Below are positions 58,601 through 64,000 of a stretch of 64,000 bases of DNA, one piece after another. The position numbers and the translations under genes are program-made. The DNA is from Anagrus nilaparvatae (Eukaryota; Arthropoda; Insecta; Hymenoptera; Mymaridae): the NCBI GenBank assembly GCA_022575985.1, contig JAKSXM010000263.1, forward strand, positions 11,698,001 to 11,762,000. Reading direction: 5' to 3'. The notes below the pieces were generated by a model. The model was not told the origin of the DNA. It made no database searches and was given only the letters and a program-made list of their open reading frames with translations. Positions within the stretch are counted from its first letter, which is position 1. Each line of letters opens with the position of its first letter.

Positions 58601-58639
58601 TTATATGTAAAAAATATTGTTTACACAGAAGTTTTATAA
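52675..58639 (+). pseudogene. Helitron Rep-helicase (RepHel), one frame with stops, split by an insertion
   Basis: From the ATG at 52675 one frame runs to motif VI at 57,086 and, after an inserted element, to TAA at 58637-58639. In order it has an N-terminal zinc-like region (Cys102, Cys105, Cys123, Cys124) and a Helitron_like_N domain (LNSGELTQQFAVDAFTKMES near residue 390). The HUH nickase motif GFPHIHLLIYF follows (His551, His553), then KYLFKYLLKG (Tyr694, Tyr698). A Pif1-type helicase ends it: Walker A GPGGCGKS 1074-1081, SGDFRQTLP, ALTINKSQGSSF and SHGQLYVALS. Stops at 54211 (TGA), 55021 (TAA) and 56638 (TGA) break it. Walker B reads WDKIS instead of the usual WDEIS. No C-terminal endonuclease is present, so it is not a Helentron. 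Confidence 0.93.
57087..58504. mobile_element. hAT-like non-autonomous element filled with inverted ATACGG modules
   Basis: Terminal inverted repeats are CAGAGCTGGG and CCCAGCTCTG, with an 8 bp duplication CTTTCAAG at 57079-57086 and 58505-58512, as hAT elements make. Removing 57087-58512 restores the helicase frame across the VALSR motif. The left two thirds consist of alternating CCGTAT/ATACGG palindromic modules of about 95 bp. The right third uses a different module with GCATTATGAAAATACCCAGG and TATGCATACGGGTCCG. No transposase is present; the open frames here are repeats. Confidence 0.9.
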
Positions 58640-58689
58640 AATTTATTTTAAAAGCAATGTAAAATGTAGTATTAACATAAAATAATAAT

Positions 58690-61600
58690 ATTTTAGTAAA
58701 ATTGAATGAAATTTTGTATTTATTAAGTACTCCTAATACAAATAAAAAATTAAAATTTTAAGATATAGCGCACTTAGAGGGGCAGATTATATTGAAACTA
58801 ATACCAAAAAATCAGTTTATTTATGTATCGGTTAGGACTTATCTAATGGCACGCAAAAAATCAACAGATATTAATATATAGGTAGATTTAGTAAAATTGA
58901 ATGAAATTTTGTATTTATTAAGTACTCCTAATACAAATAAAAAATTAAAATTTTAAGATATAGCGCACTTAGAGGGGCAGATTATATTGAAACTAATACC
59001 AAAAAATCAGTTTATTTATGTATCGGTTAGGACTTATCTAATGGCACGCAAAAAATCAACAGATATTAATATATAGGTAGATTTAGTAAAATTGTATGAA
59101 ATTTTGTATTTATTAAGTACTCTTAATACAAATAAAAAAATAAAATTTTAAGATATAGCGCACTTAGAGGGGTAGATTATATTGACACTAATACCAAAAA
59201 ATAAGTTTATATATCTATCGGTTAGGACTTATCTAATGGCACGCAAAAAATCAACAGATATTAATATATAGGTAGATTTAGTAAAATTGTATGAAATTTT
59301 GTATTTATTAAGTACTCCTAATACAAATAAAAAATTAAAATTTTAATATATAGCGCACTTAGAGGGGCAGATTATATTGACACTAATACCAAAAAATCAG
59401 TTTATTTATGTATCGGTTAGGACTTATCTAATGGCACGCAAAAAATCAACAGATATTAATATATAGGTAGATTTAGTAAAATTGTATGAAATTTTGTATT
59501 TATAAAGTACTCTTAATACAAATAAAAAATTAAAATTTTAAGATATAGCGCACTTAGAGGGGCAGATTATATTGACACTAATACCAAAAAATCAGTTTAT
59601 TTATGTATTGGTTAGGACTTATCTAATGGCACGCAAAAAATCAACAGATAATAATCTACCTATATTAATATATAGGTAGATTAGTAAAATTATATGAAAT
59701 TTTGTATTTATTAAGTACTCCTAATACAAATAAAAAATTAAAATTTTAAGATATAGCGCACTTAGAGGGGCAGATTATATTGACACTAATACCAAAAAAT
59801 AAGTTTATTTATGTATCGGTTAGGACTTATCTAATGGCACGCAAAAAATCAACAGATATTAATATATAGGTAGATTTAGTAAAATTGTATGAAATTTTGT
59901 ATTTATTAAGTACTCCTAATACAAGTAAAAAATTAAAATTTTAAGATATAGCGCACTTAGAGGGGCAGATTATATTGACACTAATACCAAAAAATCAGTT
60001 TATATATGTATCGGTTAGGACTTATCTAATGGCACGCAAAAAATCAACAGATATTAATATATAGGTAGATTTAGTAAAATTGTATGAAATTTTGTATTTA
60101 TTAAGTACTCCTAATACAAATAAAAAATTAAAATTTTAAGATATAGCGCTCTTAGAGGGGAAGATTATATTGACACTAATACCAAAAAATTAGTTTACTT
60201 ATGTATCGGTAAGGACTTATCTAATGGCACGCAAAAAATCAACAGATATTAATATTTAGGTAGATTTAGTAAAATTGAATGAAATTTTGTATTTATTAAG
60301 TACTCTTAATACAAATAAAAAATTAAAATTTTAAGATATAGCGCACTTAGAGGGGCAGATTATATTGACACTAATTACAAAAAATCAGTTTATTTATGTA
60401 TCGGTTAGGACTTATCTAATGGCACGCAAAAAATCAACAGATATTAATATATAGGTAGATTTAGTAAAATTGTATGAAATTTTGTATTTATTAAGTACTC
60501 CTAATGCAAATAAAAAATTGAAATTTTAAGATATAGCGCACTTAGAGGGGCAGATTATATTGACACTAATACCAAAAAATCAGTTTATTTATGTATCCGT
60601 TAGGACTTATCTAATGGCACGCAAAAAATCAACAGATATTAATATATTGGTAGATTAGTAAAATTCTATGAAATTTTGTATTTATTAATTACTCCTAATA
60701 CAAATAAAAAATTAAAATTTTAAGATATAGCGCACTTAGAGGGGCAGATTATATTGACACTAATTACAAAAAATCAGTTTATTTATGTATCGGTTAGGAC
60801 TTATCTAATGGCACGCAAAAAATCAACAGATATTAATATATAGGTAGATTTAGTAAAATTGAATGAAATTTTGTATTTATTAAGTACTCCTAATACAAAT
60901 AAAAAATTAAAATTTTAAGATATAGCACACTAAGAGGGGCAGATTATATTGACACTAATACCAAAAAATAAGTTTATTTATTTATCGGTTAGGACTTATC
61001 TAATGGCACACAAAAAATCAACAGATATTAATATATAGGTAGATTTAGTAAAATTGTATGAAATTTTGTATTTATTAAGTACTCCTAATGCAAATAAAAA
61101 ATTAAAATTTTAAGATATAGCGCACTTAGAGGGGCAGATTATATTGACACTAATACCAAAAAATAAGTTTATTTATGTATCGGTTAGGACCTATCTAATG
61201 GCACGCAAAAAATCAACAGATATTAATATATAGGTAGATTTAGTAAAATTGTATGAAATTTTGTATTTATTAAGTACTCCTAATGCAAATAAAAAATTAA
61301 AATTTTAAGATATAGCGCACTTAGAGGGGCAGATTATATTGACACTAATACCAAAAAATAAGTTTATTTATGTATCGGTTAGGACCTATCTAATGGCACG
61401 CAAAAAATCAACAGATATTAATATATAGGTAGATTTAGTAAAATTGTATGAAATTTTGTATTTATTAAGTACTCCTAATGCAAGTAAAAAATTAAAATTT
61501 TAAGATATAGCGCACTTAGAGGGGCAGATTATATTGACACTAATACCAAAAAATCAGTTTATATATGTATCGGTTAGGACTTATCTAATGGCACGCAAAA

Positions 61601-64000
61601 AATCAACAGATATTAATATATAGGTAGATTTAGTAAAATTGTATGAAATTTTGTATTTATTAAGTACTCCTAATACAAATAAAAAATTAAAATTTTAAGA
61701 TATAGCGCTCTTAGAGGGGAAGATTATATTGACACTAATACCAAAAAATTAGTTTACTTATGTATCGGTAAGGACTTATCTAATGGCACGCAAAAAATCA
61801 ACAGATATTAATATTTAGGTAGATTTAGTAAAATTGAATGAAATTTTGTATTTATTAAGTACTCTTAATACAAATAAAAAATTAAAATTTTAAGATATAG
61901 CGCACTTAGAGGGGCAGATTATATTGACACTAATTACAAAAAATCAGTTTATTTATGTATCGGTTAGGACTTATCTAATGGCACGCAAAAAATCAACAGA
62001 TATTAATATATAGGTAGATTTAGTAAAATTGTATGAAATTTTGTATTTATTAAGTACTCCTAATGCAAATAAAAAATTGAAATTTTAAGATATAGCGCAC
62101 TTAGAGGGGCAGATTATATTGACACTAATACCAAAAAATCAGTTTATTTATGTATCCGTTAGGACTTATCTAATGGCACGCAAAAAATCAACAGATATTA
62201 ATATATTGGTAGATTAGTAAAATTCTATGAAATTTTGTATTTATTAATTACTCCTAATACAAATAAAAAATTAAAATTTTAAGATATAGCGCACTTAGAG
62301 GGGCAGATTATATTGACACTAATTACAAAAAATCAGTTTATTTATGTATCGGTTAGGACTTATCTAATGGCACGCAAAAAATCAACAGATATTAATATAT
62401 AGGTAGATTTAGTAAAATTGTATGAAATTTTGTATTTATTAAGTACTCCTAATACAAATAAAAAATTAAAATTTTAATATATAGCGCACTTAGAGGGGCA
62501 GATTATATTGACACTAATACCAAAAAATCAGTTTATTTATGTATCGGTTAGGACTTATCTAATGGCACGCAAAAAATCAACAGATATTAATATATAGGTA
62601 GATTTAGTAAAATTGTATGAAATTTTGTATTTATAAAGTACTCTTAATACAAATAAAAAATTAAAATTTTAAGATATAGCGCACTTAGAGGGGCAGATTA
62701 TATTGACACTAATACCAAAAAATCAGTTTATTTATGTATTGGTTAGGACTTATCTAATGGCACGCAAAAAATCAACAGATAATAATCTACCTATATTAAT
62801 ATATAGGTAGATTAGTAAAATTATATGAAATTTTGTATTTATTAAGTACTCCTAATACAAATAAAAAATTAAAATTTTAAGATATAGCGCACTTAGAGGG
62901 GCAGATTATATTGACACTAATACCAAAAAATAAGTTTATTTATGTATCGGTTAGGACTTATCTAATGGCACGCAAAAAATCAACAGATATTAATATATAG
63001 GTAGATTTAGTAAAATTGTATGAAATTTTGTATTTATTAAGTACTCCTAATACAAGTAAAAAATTAAAATTTTAAGATATAGCGCACTTAGAGGGGCAGA
63101 TTATATTGACACTAATACCAAAAAATCAGTTTATATATGTATCGGTTAGGACTTATCTAATGGCACGCAAAAAATCAACAGATATTAATATATAGGTAGA
63201 TTTAGTAAAATTGTATGAAATTTTGTATTTATTAAGTACTCCTAATACAAATAAAAAATTAAAATTTTAAGATATAGCGCTCTTAGAGGGGAAGATTATA
63301 TTGACACTAATACCAAAAAATTAGTTTACTTATGTATCGGTAAGGACTTATCTAATGGCACGCAAAAAATCAACAGATATTAATATTTAGGTAGATTTAG
63401 TAAAATTGAATGAAATTTTGTATTTATTAAGTACTCTTAATACAAATAAAAAATTAAAATTTTAAGATATAGCGCACTTAGAGGGGCAGATTATATTGAC
63501 ACTAATTACAAAAAATCAGTTTATTTATGTATCGGTTAGGACTTATCTAATGGCACGCAAAAAATCAACAGATATTAATATATAGGTAGATTTAGTAAAA
63601 TTGTATGAAATTTTGTATTTATTAAGTACTCCTAATGCAAATAAAAAATTGAAATTTTAAGATATAGCGCACTTAGAGGGGCAGATTATATTGACACTAA
63701 TACCAAAAAATCAGTTTATTTATGTATCCGTTAGGACTTATCTAATGGCACGCAAAAAATCAACAGATATTAATATATTGGTAGATTAGTAAAATTCTAT
63801 GAAATTTTGTATTTATTAATTACTCCTAATACAAATAAAAAATTAAAATTTTAAGATATAGCGCACTTAGAGGGGCAGATTATATTGACACAAATTACAA
63901 AAAATCAGTTTATTTATGTATCGGTTAGGACTTTTCTAATGGCACGCAAAAAATCAACAGATATTAATATATAGGTAGATTTAGTAAAATTGAATGAAAT
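58690..64000. repeat. 195-bp satellite array, about 27 copies, runs off the window
   Basis: Each unit carries TTTAGTAAAATTGTATGAAA, GATATAGCGCACTTAGAGGG, GCAGATTATATTGACACTAA and GGTTAGGACTTATCTAATGG. Spacing between the first three starts (58692, 58887, 59082) is exactly 195. Units are close to identical apart from scattered changes. It begins about 50 bp after the Rep-helicase stop. Confidence 0.95.
59270..63960. repeat. Higher-order repeats of the 195-bp satellite
   Basis: The variant GAGGGGAAGATT recurs at 60161, 61720 and 63292 (spacing 1559 and 1572, about eight units). The variant TTGGTAGATTAG recurs at about 60,648, 62,207 and 63,779 with the same spacing. A palindromic variant, AATCTACCTATATTAATATA, occurs at 59651 and 62782, 3131 bp apart, close to sixteen units, and accounts for the extra 12 bp. 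Confidence 0.85.

Noticed and set aside
57333..58639. Repetitive Tyr/Gly-rich open frames
   Set aside because: They are translations of the ATACGG module array; only the last 37 codons in the helicase frame are real coding sequence.

Overview
This is eukaryotic, strongly AT-rich DNA that is almost wholly mobile elements and satellites. R1-clade, Jockey/CR1-like and BEL/Pao retroelements, a Helitron, TTAA- and TA-flanked foldback elements, 60-80 bp introns and a SAM-like gene type all point to an arthropod, most likely an insect. A parasitoid wasp or a hemipteran would fit; the species cannot be read from the sequence. No bacterial operon, CRISPR array or rRNA was seen.

Layout. 1-1622: broken R1-clade ORF2 (minus). 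2.8-4.3 kb: tRNA-like SINE piece and a 701 bp foldback element. 5-7 kb: decayed gypsy-type gag, a possible primer-binding site and a minisatellite. 7.9-8.2 kb: a small two-exon SAM-like gene (minus). 8.8-9.5 kb: TTAA-flanked foldback element. 9.7-10.7 kb: a decayed multi-copy insect gene. 11.2-11.5 kb: one well-bounded exon of a class III aminotransferase (AGXT2-like), the best candidate for host coding sequence. 11.7-12.2 kb: R1 remnant. 14.5-23.4 kb: an inverted-repeat element whose right arm carries a roughly 60-copy array of a 135-139 bp unit. 25.1-25.8 kb: second TTAA element. 26.8-27.4 kb: second R1-like family. 27,448-36,133: complete BEL/Pao element with 194 bp LTRs and a TATAT target duplication. 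36.1-41.1 kb: Jockey/CR1-like element (minus) split by a truncated R1 copy with a 15 bp target duplication and poly(A). 41.4-45.7 kb: R1-clade element (minus) with an internal deletion.

From 45.7 kb to the end every recognisable gene is on the plus strand. A four-exon RPA70-like gene with two OB-folds (45.7-49.3 kb) is followed by a Ulp1/C48-type cysteine protease and then a Helitron Rep-helicase. The protease and Rep-helicase share one reading frame from 51,862, with six in-frame stops and no frameshift. A 1418 bp hAT-like element full of inverted ATACGG modules interrupts helicase motif VI; removing it with one 8 bp duplication rejoins the frame. A 195 bp satellite with higher-order structure starts about 50 bp after the Rep-helicase stop and runs off the window.

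The RPA-like gene, the protease and the Rep-helicase look like the cargo of one decayed Helitron: single-strand binding, proteolysis, nicking and unwinding. That grouping is inferred from order, strand and proximity; the Helitron ends were not found.
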